64,000 nt of DNA from an uncultured Merdimonas sp. (GCA_944378225.1 CALWGE010000004.1:25082-89081), one strand, 5' to 3'; shown: positions 44,941-54,648, numbered from the stretch's first letter. Numbers and translations: made by a program. Notes: generated by a model not told the origin, from the letters alone.

Positions 44941-45010
44941 TATGCCGGATAAAAAGCGGGGGGAGGGGAGAATCCGTATGCGTGCAGTCTGTCGGAAGGA
45001 GGATGTGAAA

Positions 45011-45922
45011 GTGATAGAGGTCAGCGAGCTGACAAAACGATACGGAAAGAATGTGGCGGTGGACCATCTGAGTTTCCGTGTGAAAAAGGGACAGATTTAC
45101 GGCTTTCTCGGACCAAATGGTGCGGGGAAGACTACGACTATGAATATGATGACAGGATATCTGGCGCCGGAAGAGGGAAAAGTCGTGATTAATGGACACG
45201 ATATTTCCGAGGAGCCTGTTGCGGCGAGAAAATGTATCGGGTATCTTCCGGAGATCCCGCCCCTGTATCTGGATATGACTCCGTTTGAATATCTTCAGTT
45301 TGCAGCTGAACTTAAGGGGGTACCGAAGGAAAAGAGGACTAAAGAGATAGAGAGGGTGATGGAACAGACGCAGATTCAGGATATGCAGGAGCGCCTTATC
45401 CGTCATCTGTCAAAAGGCTATCGGCAGAGGGTAGGTCTTGCGCAGGCGCTTCTGGGGGATCCGGAAGTGCTGATTCTGGATGAGCCGATGGTAGGTCTGG
45501 ATCCGAAGCAGATTATTGAGATTCGGGAACTGATCCATTCTCTGGGGAAAAAACATACGGTGATTCTGAGCTCACACATTTTATCGGAGATTGCAAGCGT
45601 GTGTGATCATGTACTGATTATTTCACATGGGAAACTGGCAGCCAGCGATACTCCGGAAAATTTGAGCCATTATATGAAAAATTCAGATATGATGGAGCTT
45701 CAGATCCGGGGAAGCCGGGAAGCCTGTGAGCGTGCAAAAGAACTTCTGAAAAAGGTGAAGGGACTGGAGATTCGGACCCCGGCTGCATCTCTTGAGGATG
45801 TTTTCCTTGAACTGACTTCTTCTGACAGGACAGGAACAGAAGATACTGAGGAAGAGACAGAGATAGAGGAAGAGACAGCTGACATGGAAGAGGAGGGCAG
45901 AGAGCATGAGGGCGATTTATAA
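45011..45922 (+). CDS. ABC transporter ATPase (Gld-like)
   Basis: A 303-residue ATPase: Walker A GPNGAGKTTT, signature LSKGYRQRVGLAQAL and Walker B VLILDEPMVGLDP, followed by a C-terminal regulatory region and an acidic Glu-rich tail. The GTG at 45011 (MIEVSELTKRYG) is preferred because aaggagg (44997-45003) is 7 bases upstream and the family starts there. ATG 44978 has an alternative SD (ggag 44967-44970). It overlaps the permease gene by 17 bases and belongs to the GldA/F/G-like group, whose cargo is unknown outside gliding bacteria. Confidence 0.88.
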   Translation: MIEVSELTKRYGKNVAVDHLSFRVKKGQIYGFLGPNGAGKTTTMNMMTGYLAPEEGKVVINGHDISEEPVAARKCIGYLPEIPPLYLDMTPFEYLQFAAELKGVPKEKRTKEIERVMEQTQIQDMQERLIRHLSKGYRQRVGLAQALLGDPEVLILDEPMVGLDPKQIIEIRELIHSLGKKHTVILSSHILSEIASVCDHVLIISHGKLAASDTPENLSHYMKNSDMMELQIRGSREACERAKELLKKVKGLEIRTPAASLEDVFLELTSSDRTGTEDTEEETEIEEETADMEEEGREHEGDL

Positions 45923-48020
45923 GAGAGAACTGAGAGGGTATCTGACCTCCATGACAGGTTATATTTTTATGGCTGTACTTCTTGCTGTGGCAGGTCTGTA
46001 TTATACAGCCAACTGTCTGGTAGGGGGGTATCCGGTCTTTGGAGTTATTTTGTCCTCCATTTATTTTGTACTGCTGCTCGTAGTGCCTGTACTTACCATG
46101 CGCAGTATGGCGGAAGAAAAAAAACAGAAGACAGATCAGTTGCTTTTGACAGCGCCTGTGTCTATATGGAAGATTGTGGCGGGAAAATATCTGGCCATGC
46201 TGACCATATTTCTGATTCCCATGCTGATTCTTTGCCTTTATCCGCTCATTTTGCTGCAGTTCGGAAGCGTGTCTCTTCCTATGGCGTATGCTTCCATTTT
46301 CGGATATACGCTGTTTGGCGCGGCATGTCTGGCTATCGGGCTTTTTCTGTCAGCGCTGACAGAGAGCCAGGGGATTGCGGCAGTCATTACTTTTGGTGTA
46401 CTTTTTTTCCTGAATATGTCTTCAGGAATAGCAAGTGTAATCGGAGCAGAAGGAATCCTGGCAGATATTTTATCAGCAATCTGCATTTATGAGCCTTTTA
46501 TTAATTTTGTCCAGGGTATTTTTGATTTGACCGGTGTGGTTTACTATGTGACCGTGAGTCTGATGTTCCTGTTTTTTACAGTACAGCTTTTGTATAAGAA
46601 ACATGGTACCTACCGGGCCGGAATGTCAGTCTTTGCCTGTGTGGCTGTGGTACTCATTAATCTGATCACTGTCAACCTGCCGTCACAGTATCTGAAATAT
46701 GATATCAGTGAACAGAAACTTTTTACAACAGGGGAACAGACAGCAGAAGTGCTGGAAAAACTGGATGAGGATATTACACTGTATCTGGTTGCGCAGCAGG
46801 GCGGTGAGGATACCACCCTCCTGGAACTTTTGGAGCGGTACGAGGGACTTTCCGACCACATTACAGTGGACACCATAGATCCGGTATTGTATCCGAATTT
46901 TGTTTCTCAGTATACAGATGAGAATTTATCAGAAAACAGTATTCTGGTGGTAGGGCAGGAACGCTCCAGAGCTGTGGATTATTATGACATCTATGGATAT
47001 TCTATGGACTACTCTACATACAGCAGCAGTCTGGACTCTTTCGACGGAGAAGGACAGATTACAAGCGCCATAGATTATGTGACGGCAGATGAGATACCTG
47101 TGCTGTATACACTGGAAGGACACGATGAGGCAACCTTAAGTACCTCGCTGACAGAATCCGTAGAGAAGGAAAATATTGAAATAAGATCTTTAAGCCTTCT
47201 GACCAGCGAATCAGTGCCTGAAGATGCGGAAATACTTCTGATTTATGGTCCGCTTTCTGATATTTCAGCTGAAGAAAAGGAAAAAATCACGGCCTATCTT
47301 GATCAGGGGGGCCAGGTTATTTATCTGCGTGGTTATACGGATCAGGATATCCCCAATCTGGATGCTCTGCTGAAGGAATATGGAATTTCTGTCACAGAAG
47401 GCACTGTGATGGAAGGAAGCAGTGATCATTATCTGCCGAATTATCCTTATTATTTGCTGCCGGATATCAATTACTCGGACTATACTTCCGATGTTAGCTC
47501 ACGCTATGTACTGCTGCCTTTTTCTCAGGGAATGACGCAGGTTATGTCTGAGACTGAGGCTGAAGAATCAGATACCGGTCTGAATTACGAGAGTCTTCTG
47601 ACTACTTCAGATCAAGCCTATTCCAAAGTAAATATGGATTCCCAGAATCTGGAGATGGAAGAAGGAGATATTGCAGGCCCCTTTGATCTGGGCGTGGTAG
47701 TGACAAAGGCGATCGACGGGGAAGAGGATACAGAAGACAGCAGAGAGGCAAAACTGGTTGTGTTCGCTTCTGAAACATTGCTGGATGGACAGACAGATGC
47801 CATGGTATCCGGCGGGAACAGTGCGCTGTTCATGAATGTGGTAAGCCAGCTTGTAGATCATGAAAGCACGGTATCCATCGAGGCGAAAAGTATGGCAGTA
47901 ACCTATCTGACTGTAACAGCCGGTTCAGCTATCTTTTGGGGTCTGCTTACGGTTCTGATTCTGCCGCTGTTCCTGTTGATTCTGGGCGGTGTAATTTGGT
48001 TTCAGAGGAGGAAACGATAA
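45906..48020 (+). CDS. ABC permease fused to GldG-like auxiliary domain
   Basis: A 704-residue fusion. Residues 1-250 are an ABC-2-type permease with about six helices. From about 265 to 640 an extracytoplasmic domain resembling the GldG/ABC_transp_aux region (SENSILVVGQERSRAVDYYD; AEILLIYGPLSDISAEEK), then a final helix at the C terminus. In gliding bacteria GldF and GldG are separate; here they are one polypeptide. It is coupled to the ATPase upstream and to a DUF4340 gene downstream. Substrate unknown. Confidence 0.8.
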   Translation: MRAIYKRELRGYLTSMTGYIFMAVLLAVAGLYYTANCLVGGYPVFGVILSSIYFVLLLVVPVLTMRSMAEEKKQKTDQLLLTAPVSIWKIVAGKYLAMLTIFLIPMLILCLYPLILLQFGSVSLPMAYASIFGYTLFGAACLAIGLFLSALTESQGIAAVITFGVLFFLNMSSGIASVIGAEGILADILSAICIYEPFINFVQGIFDLTGVVYYVTVSLMFLFFTVQLLYKKHGTYRAGMSVFACVAVVLINLITVNLPSQYLKYDISEQKLFTTGEQTAEVLEKLDEDITLYLVAQQGGEDTTLLELLERYEGLSDHITVDTIDPVLYPNFVSQYTDENLSENSILVVGQERSRAVDYYDIYGYSMDYSTYSSSLDSFDGEGQITSAIDYVTADEIPVLYTLEGHDEATLSTSLTESVEKENIEIRSLSLLTSESVPEDAEILLIYGPLSDISAEEKEKITAYLDQGGQVIYLRGYTDQDIPNLDALLKEYGISVTEGTVMEGSSDHYLPNYPYYLLPDINYSDYTSDVSSRYVLLPFSQGMTQVMSETEAEESDTGLNYESLLTTSDQAYSKVNMDSQNLEMEEGDIAGPFDLGVVVTKAIDGEEDTEDSREAKLVVFASETLLDGQTDAMVSGGNSALFMNVVSQLVDHESTVSIEAKSMAVTYLTVTAGSAIFWGLLTVLILPLFLLILGGVIWFQRRKR

Positions 48021-48634
48021 TGACCAGAAAGAAAAAACGGATTCGTCTTGCAGCAGCTGCTGTATGTCTGGTGATACTGGCGGTTATTTATGTATTTGTG
48101 CTGCAGGCGGATTTTAATGCTGAGGATACAACAAAAGAAGAAAATGAAATTGCGGTTCTTACTGTGGAGAGGGAGAATATCCGGTCGGCGCTGATTGAAA
48201 ATTCCCAGGGAACTCTCCGGTTTACATACGATGGCGAAACCTGGACAAACGAGGAGGAACCGGCATTTGAACTCAATCAGGATTCGGTAAGCGCTCTTTT
48301 TAACCGGCTTAATCCACTCAATGCCGTTCGTGATCTGGGCGCTCAGGAAGAACTGGCTGACTATGGACTGGAAGAACCTTCTATTACAATTACGGTAACT
48401 TTGGAGGATGGTCAGGAGTTTAGTGTATATCTGGGTAAGGAAGCTTCAGACGGCAGCCTGTATTTTATGACCTCAGAGAGTGATCATATATATACCGGAG
48501 ACAGTTATCTTGCGACAGCCTTTGACTGCACTATGACTGATCTGGAAGCAGAAGAAGAGGAGGAAACGGAAGAAGAGACAACGGATAATGGAGAAAGTGC
48601 AGAGGAGGATGGTGAACAGACGTCCGACCAATAA
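48020..48634 (+). CDS. DUF4340 membrane-anchored protein
   Basis: A 204-residue protein with an N-terminal helix (about 8-30), then a roughly 130-residue extracytoplasmic domain repeating beta-strand pairs (VLTVERENIRSALIEN; ITITVTLEDGQEFSVYLG) and a Glu/Asp-rich C-terminal tail. DUF4340 proteins are regularly found with Gld-type ABC systems. The ATG overlaps the TAA of the permease (TAATG), so it is coupled. Function unknown. Confidence 0.75.
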   Translation: MTRKKKRIRLAAAAVCLVILAVIYVFVLQADFNAEDTTKEENEIAVLTVERENIRSALIENSQGTLRFTYDGETWTNEEEPAFELNQDSVSALFNRLNPLNAVRDLGAQEELADYGLEEPSITITVTLEDGQEFSVYLGKEASDGSLYFMTSESDHIYTGDSYLATAFDCTMTDLEAEEEEETEEETTDNGESAEEDGEQTSDQ

Positions 48635-48681
48635 GAACAGACTGGAATTTTCATAAAGAATCCGATATACTTAAGCATGGA

Positions 48682-48711
48682 AGCAGGCGCCGGAAAGAGC
48701 ATGCGCCTGCT
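48682..48711 (+). terminator. Hairpin after the Gld-like operon
   Basis: AGCAGGCGC (48682-48690) pairs with GCGCCTGCT (48703-48711). No clear T-run follows, so it is a weak terminator or a processing stem. A second, smaller stem (GCCGTA/TACGGC) is at 48716-48730. Confidence 0.5.
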
Positions 48712-48762
48712 CTGTGCCGTAGTTTACGGCAACAAATGGCTGTAAAGTAAAGAGGAGACGTT

Positions 48763-49401
48763 ATGAAAAAGAAAATTATTCATATGGTGTCAGCCCTTGT
48801 TCTGACGCTGACTGTCATTTCCATGTCGGTAGTTTTTACGCTGGCTTTCCGGCCTCTGTATTATTACGATATACAGGCTTTGGATATCCCGGAGAAAACG
48901 GGATATTCGGAAGAGATGATTCGGGAAAACTATGATGTATTGATTGATTATAATCTGTCTTTTGGACAGGAAACACTGGAATTTCCGGATCTCCCCATGT
49001 CGGAAGCCGGACGGATTCATTTTGAGGAAGTAAAGGATATTTTTAATCTGTTCAAGTACATGGCGCTCGGAGGAGTGATAGTCAGTGCTCTCTTTATCGC
49101 TGTTCTGAACTGCCGGAGGGAATGTCTCTATCTGAAACTGACTTCGATTCTGGCGATAGCTCTGCCGGCCGTAGTCGGGCTTTTCGTGGCGGTCAACTGG
49201 GATTGGGCTTTTGTGACTTTTCATCATATCGCATTTGATAATGATTACTGGATTTTTGATCCGGTGACAGATCCGGTTATCAATATTTTGCCGGATACAT
49301 TTTTTCTGCACTGCGCGTTGTTGATCCTGGGTGGTGTGGTGCTTGGAAGCGCAGTGTGTGCACTGGTGTACCACAGCAAGAAGAAGGCAGGATATACGTA
49401 A
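48763..49401 (+). CDS. DUF1461/TIGR01906-type integral membrane protein
   Basis: A 212-residue membrane protein with an N-terminal helix, a roughly 75-residue extracytoplasmic loop and three further helices. The loop contains the family pattern NYDVLIDYNLSFGQE..LPMSEAGRIHFEEVKDIF. The family is found in Firmicutes and has no known function. aagaggag SD precedes the ATG. It ends convergent with the DUF1622 gene, and a shared hairpin lies between. Confidence 0.75.
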   Translation: MKKKIIHMVSALVLTLTVISMSVVFTLAFRPLYYYDIQALDIPEKTGYSEEMIRENYDVLIDYNLSFGQETLEFPDLPMSEAGRIHFEEVKDIFNLFKYMALGGVIVSALFIAVLNCRRECLYLKLTSILAIALPAVVGLFVAVNWDWAFVTFHHIAFDNDYWIFDPVTDPVINILPDTFFLHCALLILGGVVLGSAVCALVYHSKKKAGYT

Positions 49402-49408
49402 AAGAAAA

Positions 49409-49433
49409 GAGGAGAAGCTTATTGCTTCTCCTC
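49409..49433. terminator. Bidirectional terminator between convergent membrane protein genes
   Basis: GAGGAGAAGC (49409-49418), 5-base loop, GCTTCTCCTC (49424-49433), followed by ctcttt. The - strand gene's stop falls inside the hairpin (49419-49421). Confidence 0.75.
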
Positions 49434-49745
49434 CTCTTTGATCTCCCAGTGAATAAGAAATGTCAGGGCAGCCCGCAGGGCGATAATTCCGCCCACGATT
49501 CCGATTTCTTTCCAGTCACGGACAACAACGGTTCTTAAAATCTCGCTGCCAAGCTTGAATTCCAGCCCCATAGCCAGTCCCTTGGCCAGGGTAAGCTTTG
49601 TGTCCGGCGAGCGTCTGAGATAATGAAAAAAACCTCGAACGCCGGAAAAAATAATAATTCCGACTCCGATAAATTCAAACAGAAGAATGGCAGCATCTAC
49701 CATGTTTTCCAGAAAGATATGAAGCAGACTCAGTATATCCGGCAT
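49419..49745 (-). CDS. DUF1622 family membrane protein
   Basis: A 108-residue membrane protein with two or three hydrophobic segments (about 8-38 and 78-100). The central FSGVRGFFHYLRRSP and AKGLAMGLEFKLGSEILRTVVVRDWKEI are the family's conserved region. Function is unknown; no motif suggests an enzyme. It is oriented against its neighbours. Confidence 0.75.
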   Translation of the reverse strand: MPDILSLLHIFLENMVDAAILLFEFIGVGIIIFSGVRGFFHYLRRSPDTKLTLAKGLAMGLEFKLGSEILRTVVVRDWKEIGIVGGIIALRAALTFLIHWEIKEEEKQ

Positions 49746-49848
49746 ATTTATCTGTACCCCTTCCTGATGTTCGAAAGTAATAATTTCAGTATACCCTTTC
49801 CCGACAGAGACGTCAAAGGATGTTTATATTTTTTTCAGATTTCTTTTA

Positions 49849-49877
49849 TTGACTTTCCTGCAGGAAGGTATTAGTAT
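49849..49877 (+). promoter_or_regulatory. Promoter of the MarR-ABC operon
   Basis: TTGACT (49849-49854), 17 bases, TAGTAT (49872-49877). It is overlapped by the operator below. Confidence 0.65.
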
Positions 49878-49896
49878 ATAGTACACTATGTATTAA
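49871..49896. promoter_or_regulatory. Palindromic MarR-type operator
   Basis: A 26-bp interrupted palindrome (centre 49883/49884) with the symmetric core ATAGT (49878-49882) and ACTAT (49885-49889). It matches at 10 of 13 base pairs between arms (TTAnTAnATAGT and its complement). It covers the -10 and the transcription start, so binding would block transcription, consistent with autorepression by the MarR protein just downstream. Confidence 0.6.
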
Positions 49897-49922
49897 ATGG
49901 GAGGAAGGAGGAGTGAGAAAGC

Positions 49923-50384
49923 GTGCAGTGTCCCAGTTCAATCGGGAAAAAATTCCGGATGATTTCGAATAAATTCCGCGAAGTAGCGGATAAAAATCTT
50001 CAGAAATATAATCTGACGGCAGCTCAGCTGGAAATTCTGATTTATCTGAAATCCAGTGAGGAAGAAGAAATTCACCAGCGGCAGATCGAGACCTGGTTCC
50101 GGCTGAAAAATCCTACGGTGACCGGACTTCTGAACCGCCTGGAGGAAAAGGAATTTATTGTCCGCAGAATGAATCCGGCGGACAGAAGGTACCGGGTCAT
50201 AGAGCTGACGGATAAAGGTGAACAGCTGCTGGGAGAGATGTGGGAAGAGGCAAAAATGGCGGAAAACAGGATTTTCGGCAGCCTTTCCCAGGAAGAACTC
50301 GATCAGCTTTCGGGGCTTCTGGATCGAATACTCATCAGTCTGTCGGAGGAAAGTAAGGAGCATACAGGAGGAAAATTATGCTGA
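49923..50384 (+). CDS. MarR family transcriptional regulator
   Basis: A 153-residue winged helix-turn-helix repressor. The recognition region RQIETWFRLKNPTVTGLLNRLEEKEF, with the wing RRMNPADRRYRVIELTDKG, is typical. Start is GTG 49923 preceded by ggaggaaggagg. It ends 7 bases inside the next gene. The two downstream ABC genes and the operator suggest it senses a compound that the exporter removes. Confidence 0.88.
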   Translation: MQCPSSIGKKFRMISNKFREVADKNLQKYNLTAAQLEILIYLKSSEEEEIHQRQIETWFRLKNPTVTGLLNRLEEKEFIVRRMNPADRRYRVIELTDKGEQLLGEMWEEAKMAENRIFGSLSQEELDQLSGLLDRILISLSEESKEHTGGKLC

Positions 50385-52192
50385 ACACATTGAAAGCTTA
50401 TGTGGGGGAGTATAAGAAGACGGCGATTGCGGCCCCTATCTTCATTATATTTGAGGTCATCCTGGAGATGATCATTCCGCTTCTGATGTCAGAAATTATT
50501 GATAACGGACTTGGAACGGGAAATATTAACTATGTGGTAAAAATCGGAATCATTATGCTTCTGGTATCTTTTGCTTCGCTGTTCTGCGGAGCTATGGCGG
50601 CACGTCAGGCAGCGATTGCCTCTGCGGGCTTTGCTAAAAATGTTCGTGCCGGAATGTATAATCATATTCAGGAATTTTCATTTTCCAATATTGATCATTT
50701 TTCCACAGCCGGTCTGGTAACCAGACTGACTACGGATGTAACAAATGTGCAGATGGCCTTTCAGATGATCATGCGTATGTTTACACGAGCGCCGATTACA
50801 CTTATTACAGCGATGTTTATGGCATTTATGATTAATTCAGAACTATCTGCAGTCTTTCTGGTGGCACTGGTCTTTCTGGGGTTTGTTATAGCCTTCCTCA
50901 TGACCCGTGTAGGCCCCTATTTCCGGGCGATGTTTGATCAGTATGATGCTCTGAACGCCAGCGTCCAGGAAAACCTGACGGGTATCCGTGTGGTAAAGGC
51001 TTATGTTCGTGAAGACTATGAGACGAAGAAGTTCAAAAAAGCATCCGAAGCACTGTGTCGCTTTGCTATCAGAGCAGAAAAGCTGATGGTCAGCATGATG
51101 CCGACCATGCAGTTTACGGTATATGCCTGCATTATCGCTATTTCATGGCTGGGGGCGCAGATGATCGTTGTCGGAGACATGAAGACAGGACAGATGATGA
51201 GTCTTTTCACTTATACGATGAACATTCTGATCAGCCTGATGATGATTGCCATGGTGGCTGTTATGCTTTCTATGGCCAAATCCTCTGCAGAGCGTATTTG
51301 TGAGGTCCTGAATGAGACCAGTAATCTGACAGATAAGGATGAACCGGTAATGAATGTGGAAAACGGAGATATTTCTTTCGAAGATGTATGCTTCAGTTAC
51401 CACGGAGATCCGGAAAATCTTCATCTGTCCCATATAGACCTGAATATCCGTTCCGGAGAAACGGTGGGAATCCTTGGCGGTACGGGAAGTGCAAAATCAA
51501 CTCTGGTTCAGCTGATTCCACGGCTTTATGATGTGACTTCCGGAAGCGTGAAAATAGCCGGTATAGATGTGCGGGACTATGATATTGAGACACTCAGAAA
51601 TGAAGTATCGATGGTGCTTCAGAAAAACGTACTTTTTTCCGGAACGATTAAGGAAAATCTGCGTTGGGGCGATAAGAACGCTACGGATGAAGATATTGTC
51701 CGTGTCTGCAGGCTGGCCTGTGCAGATGAGTTTATTGAGCGTTTCCCGGACAAATATGATACCTGGATCGAGCAGGGAGGCAGTAATGTATCCGGCGGAC
51801 AGAAGCAGAGACTGTGTATTGCACGTGCTCTTCTGAAAAAACCCAAAATTCTGATTCTGGACGATTCAACCAGTGCCGTGGACACACATACAGATGCCAT
51901 GATCCGGAAGGCGTTCCGGGAAGAAATACCGGATACAACGAAAATTATTATTGCTCAGAGAGTATCTTCCGTACAAGATTCGGATAAGATTGTCGTGCTG
52001 AACGATGGTAAGATTGACGGAATCGGTACGCATGAAGAACTTTTGAAAACCAATGCAATTTACCGTGAGGTGTATGAGTCCCAGCAGAAACATTCTTCAG
52101 ATGATACAGAGAGTGAGAATACATCTGAATCCCTGGAGGAGACAGAAACCTCTGTGGAATCTGTGAAAGGAGGAGAGACAGATGAGCGGTAA
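50378..52192 (+). CDS. Heterodimeric ABC exporter, subunit with degenerate ATP site
   Basis: A 604-residue half-transporter with six helices and an ATPase domain. Walker A is GGTGSAKS (367-374), in which the last Gly of the canonical GxGK is Ala. The catalytic Glu after Walker B is Asp (ILILDDSTSAVD, D496). The signature VSGGQKQR is intact. This is the pattern of the degenerate half in heterodimeric exporters. Its 3' end overlaps the partner gene by 11 bases. Confidence 0.9.
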   Translation: MLNTLKAYVGEYKKTAIAAPIFIIFEVILEMIIPLLMSEIIDNGLGTGNINYVVKIGIIMLLVSFASLFCGAMAARQAAIASAGFAKNVRAGMYNHIQEFSFSNIDHFSTAGLVTRLTTDVTNVQMAFQMIMRMFTRAPITLITAMFMAFMINSELSAVFLVALVFLGFVIAFLMTRVGPYFRAMFDQYDALNASVQENLTGIRVVKAYVREDYETKKFKKASEALCRFAIRAEKLMVSMMPTMQFTVYACIIAISWLGAQMIVVGDMKTGQMMSLFTYTMNILISLMMIAMVAVMLSMAKSSAERICEVLNETSNLTDKDEPVMNVENGDISFEDVCFSYHGDPENLHLSHIDLNIRSGETVGILGGTGSAKSTLVQLIPRLYDVTSGSVKIAGIDVRDYDIETLRNEVSMVLQKNVLFSGTIKENLRWGDKNATDEDIVRVCRLACADEFIERFPDKYDTWIEQGGSNVSGGQKQRLCIARALLKKPKILILDDSTSAVDTHTDAMIRKAFREEIPDTTKIIIAQRVSSVQDSDKIVVLNDGKIDGIGTHEELLKTNAIYREVYESQQKHSSDDTESENTSESLEETETSVESVKGGETDER

Positions 52193-54104
52193 CAGACAGT
52201 CCGGTCCCGGCATGCACGGGCCCAGAGGAATCAAAGGCGGACCTAAGGCTAAAAACCCGGCGCAGACATTGAAACGCATTCTTGGTATTGTGCTGAAAGG
52301 CTATCCGGTACATTGCCTGTTTGTAATAATCGGCATTATTGTCAGCGTGCTGGCAAATGTACGCGGAAGCCTGTTTCTGCAGACTCTGATAGATGGCTAT
52401 ATTACACCTATGATCGGTATGGATTCTCCGGATTTCGGACCGTTGTTCGGAGCTTTGGCCACGATGGCCCTGATTTACCTGGTGGGTGTATGTTCTACCT
52501 ATCTTTACAACCGTCTGATGGTTGTAGTTGCACAGGGAAGCCTGAAGAAAATCAGGGATCAGGTATTTGAGCATATGGAGACACTTCCGATCCCCTATTT
52601 TGACACACATGCACATGGGGATCTTATGAGTATCTATACGAATGATACAGATACACTCAGACAGATGATCAGTCAGAGTATTCCGCAGCTGCTTTCTTCT
52701 TCCATTACGATTGTCAGTGTTTTTATTTCCATGCTGATCCTCAGTCCGATTCTCACAATACTGGTTGTACTGATGGTATTTGTTATGACGCAGGTAACCA
52801 AGAAAATCGGCGGTCAGTCAGGGCGGTATTTTGTAGCTCAGCAGAGAGATATCGGTATTGTAAACGGCTATATCGAAGAAATGATGGATGGTCAGAAGGT
52901 AGTCAAGGTATTCTGCCATGAAGAGGAAGCGAAAGCCCGTTTTAAAGAACTGAATGATCAGCTTTTTGACAGCGCCAGCAACGCAAATATTTTCGCAAAT
53001 ATTCTGATGCCGGTTATGGCTAATATCGGAAATATCAATTATGTGCTGACAACGATTGTAGGTGCCCTTCTGGCAATTGGAAATGTGGGAGGCCTGACTC
53101 TTGGAGGGCTGGCATCCTTCCTGCAGCTGACACGCAGCTTTAATCAGCCTGTTACCCAGATTGCCCAGCAGTTTAACTCTATTATCATGGCTCTTGCCGG
53201 AGCAGAGAGAGTATTCAGTCTTATGGATGAACCTTCAGAGAAGGATGACGGTTATGTAACACTGGTAAATGCCCGCTGGGAAAACGGCCAGCTTGTGGAA
53301 GTACCGGAGAGAACCGGTGTCTGGGCATGGAAGCATCCGCATCATGACGGAACACTCACCTATACAGAGCTGAAGGGCGAAGTGGTGATGGATGGAGTGG
53401 ACTTTGGGTATACCGAAGAAAAAATCGTTCTGCATGATATCCGGCTGTATGCAAACCCCGGACAGAAAGTGGCTTTTGTAGGTGCGACAGGTGCCGGAAA
53501 GACAACGATTACCAATCTGATTAATCGATTCTATGATATACAGGATGGAAAGATCCGTTACGACGGCATAAATATTAACAAAATAAAGAAACCGGATCTG
53601 CGCCGCTCGCTGGGCATGGTGCTTCAGGACAGTCATCTGTTTACCGGAACGGTGGCGGATAATATCCGTTACGGAAAGCTGGATGCCACGGATACGGAGG
53701 TCAAAGGGGCTGCAATGCTGTCAGGCGCGGATACCTTTATTCGTCATCTTCCGGATGGTTATAATACAATGATTTCCGGTGACGGAGCAAACCTGTCTCA
53801 GGGACAGCGACAGCTTCTGACCATCGCGCGTGCAGCTGTTGCAGATCCTCCGGTGCTTATTCTGGATGAGGCAACTTCCAGTATCGATACACGTACCGAG
53901 TCCATAGTTCAGAGAGGTATGGACAGCCTGATGGAAGGAAGAACGGTATTTGTCATTGCCCACCGGCTTTCTACGGTACAGAATTCGGATGTTATTATGG
54001 TTCTGGATCAGGGACGCATTATCGAGCGGGGTACTCATGAAGAACTGATAGAACAACGAGGCAGATACTATCAGCTGTATACAGGAGCGTTTGAGTTGTC
54101 ATAA
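52182..54104 (+). CDS. Heterodimeric ABC exporter, catalytic subunit
   Basis: A 640-residue half-transporter: a 40-residue Gly/Pro-rich N-terminal lead, six helices and an ATPase domain. Walker A GATGAGKT (434-441) and Walker B plus Glu LILDEATSSID are canonical, and the signature is NLSQGQRQLL, slightly altered from LSGGQ. It therefore supplies the active ATP site of the pair with the preceding subunit. The N-terminal lead and the roughly 25-residue insert before the ATPase domain are notable. It overlaps the first subunit, so they are co-translated. Drug efflux is likely. Confidence 0.9.
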   Translation: MSGNRQSGPGMHGPRGIKGGPKAKNPAQTLKRILGIVLKGYPVHCLFVIIGIIVSVLANVRGSLFLQTLIDGYITPMIGMDSPDFGPLFGALATMALIYLVGVCSTYLYNRLMVVVAQGSLKKIRDQVFEHMETLPIPYFDTHAHGDLMSIYTNDTDTLRQMISQSIPQLLSSSITIVSVFISMLILSPILTILVVLMVFVMTQVTKKIGGQSGRYFVAQQRDIGIVNGYIEEMMDGQKVVKVFCHEEEAKARFKELNDQLFDSASNANIFANILMPVMANIGNINYVLTTIVGALLAIGNVGGLTLGGLASFLQLTRSFNQPVTQIAQQFNSIIMALAGAERVFSLMDEPSEKDDGYVTLVNARWENGQLVEVPERTGVWAWKHPHHDGTLTYTELKGEVVMDGVDFGYTEEKIVLHDIRLYANPGQKVAFVGATGAGKTTITNLINRFYDIQDGKIRYDGININKIKKPDLRRSLGMVLQDSHLFTGTVADNIRYGKLDATDTEVKGAAMLSGADTFIRHLPDGYNTMISGDGANLSQGQRQLLTIARAAVADPPVLILDEATSSIDTRTESIVQRGMDSLMEGRTVFVIAHRLSTVQNSDVIMVLDQGRIIERGTHEELIEQRGRYYQLYTGAFELS

Positions 54105-54149
54105 TCTGAATTCCGGGCTAATGGGCGGAATTCAATAAAGGAGAATGAA

Positions 54150-54545
54150 ATGAAAGATAAATTTCAGCGGTTTATGCAGGGCAGATACGGAGTCGATGAG
54201 CTGAGCCGTTTTCTGACAGCGTCCGGTCTGATTCTGATTATAGCGAATCTGTTTTTCAGAAGCATCCTGTTGTCCTATGTGGTGCTTGCTGTTCTGGCCT
54301 ACTGTTATTATCGTATGTTTTCCAGAAATTACAGCCGGCGTTATGCGGAGAATCAGAAATTTCTTAGCTGGAGAAACCGGATAAAATCCGGACCGGCCAG
54401 ATGGAAGAAGGAGATGCAGCAGCGAAAAATATACCATATTTACCGCTGTCCGTCCTGCAGGCAGAAAATCCGTGTGCCGAGAGGAAAGGGAAATATTATT
54501 GTTACCTGCCCCAAATGCCGGACGGAATTCCACAAAAAAAGTTAA
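54150..54545 (+). CDS. Zinc-ribbon membrane protein
   Basis: A 131-residue protein with one or two hydrophobic segments (about residues 25-55), a basic middle and a C-terminal zinc ribbon: YRCPSCRQKIRVPRGKGNII...VTCPKCRTEF (two CPxC knuckles). It is a conserved small clostridial protein type, but I know no function for it. SD aaggag precedes the ATG. The next gene encodes a lipoprotein. Confidence 0.6.
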   Translation: MKDKFQRFMQGRYGVDELSRFLTASGLILIIANLFFRSILLSYVVLAVLAYCYYRMFSRNYSRRYAENQKFLSWRNRIKSGPARWKKEMQQRKIYHIYRCPSCRQKIRVPRGKGNIIVTCPKCRTEFHKKS

Positions 54546-54648
54546 AATAAAAAAACGCTGAAATCACCTGCAAAAATCCGAGTTTCTGTGTATAAAAAAG
54601 TTCTGAACGGCTCATAATGTGGATAAAGCAAGAAAGGAGAATTCTGTT

